Shown: in pieces, positions 5,542 to 5,626 of the stretch | How the letters are laid out: each line of letters starts with the position of its first letter | Position numbering within the stretch: position 1 is the stretch's first letter | NCBI GenBank assembly: GCA_002770795.1 | Contig: PCTP01000018.1 | Span: 1-5,626 of the forward strand | DNA: 5,626 bases | Origin: Gammaproteobacteria bacterium CG22_combo_CG10-13_8_21_14_all_40_8 | Lineage (GTDB): Bacteria; Pseudomonadota; Gammaproteobacteria; Enterobacterales; GCA-002770795 | Direction: 5' to 3' | Program-made: the position numbers and the translations under genes | Notes under the pieces: model-generated | Told to the model about the DNA's origin: nothing | Seen by the model: only the letters and a program-made list of their open reading frames with translations | Databases searched by the model: none

Positions 5542-5626
5542 GGACAGTCAAGAATTAAAAACATAAAAATGTAGCCGATTAAAAATGTCTAAATGGAAAT
5601 GAACCTGTTCAGAACCCACTTAAGCT

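Larger units (their letters stand above)
5334..5626. other. Right-end intergenic stretch without a convincing gene
   Basis: This segment holds the upstream region of the minus-strand 66-residue gene, where TAATAT and TATATC on the minus strand are possible -10 elements without a good -35. It also holds a marginal 39-codon plus-strand ORF (5390-5509), a 10-bp palindrome TGAGTACTCA (5449-5458), a run of seven C (5487-5493) and the tandem CAATATATTG palindromes. A frame opening at 5593 runs off the right edge but has no ribosome site and is too short to judge. Confidence 0.55.

Noticed and set aside
5601..5610. GAACCTGTTC as a possible LexA-like site
   Set aside because: The spacer between half-sites is two bases and does not fit known LexA boxes of gammaproteobacteria or Gram-positives; a 10-bp inverted repeat is easily found by chance.

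Overview
The window looks like chromosomal DNA of a low-GC gammaproteobacterium. The genes are AT-rich and tightly packed, with recognisable Shine-Dalgarno sites. The leading genes belong to the Bat (aerotolerance) group in the fused BatB-BatC form seen in many gammaproteobacteria. A Legionellales-type host is a guess from composition and general protein flavour only; nothing here fixes the genus.

Left part (1-4053), plus strand: the 3' portion of a fused VWA-TPR (BatB/BatC-like) gene whose start lies outside the window, then batD overlapping it by 7 bp, then an HSD10-like short-chain dehydrogenase/reductase (SDR) gene one base after the batD stop. All three read as one transcript ending at a hairpin at about 4019-4053. 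The VWA-TPR protein and BatD should work together at the inner membrane, with VWA and TPR domains for protein contacts and a large BatD periplasmic region. The dehydrogenase is a soluble NAD-type enzyme whose link to Bat is positional only.

Middle (4074-4713): a convergent minus-strand gene for a 79-residue exported protein with two cysteines shares the terminator. It has its own plausible promoter, which overlaps a partial Fur-box-like sequence. Upstream of it lies a gene-free stretch containing a roughly 170-bp island of about 55% GC, against about 28% just to its left. The island carries a strong hairpin and looks like a REP/MITE-type repeat or a relic of foreign DNA.

Right part (4714-5626): a minus-strand pair, a 66-residue protein of unknown function followed 17 bp later by a VOC (glyoxalase/bleomycin-resistance fold) protein. 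The last ~290 bases hold no convincing gene. They contain two adjacent copies of an 11-bp unit, each with the perfect 10-bp palindrome CAATATATTG, which look like a tandem operator, and one marginal 39-codon ORF. Nothing here is clearly a novel multi-gene system. The best leads are the GC-rich repeat island, the tandem palindromes and the two uncharacterised small proteins.
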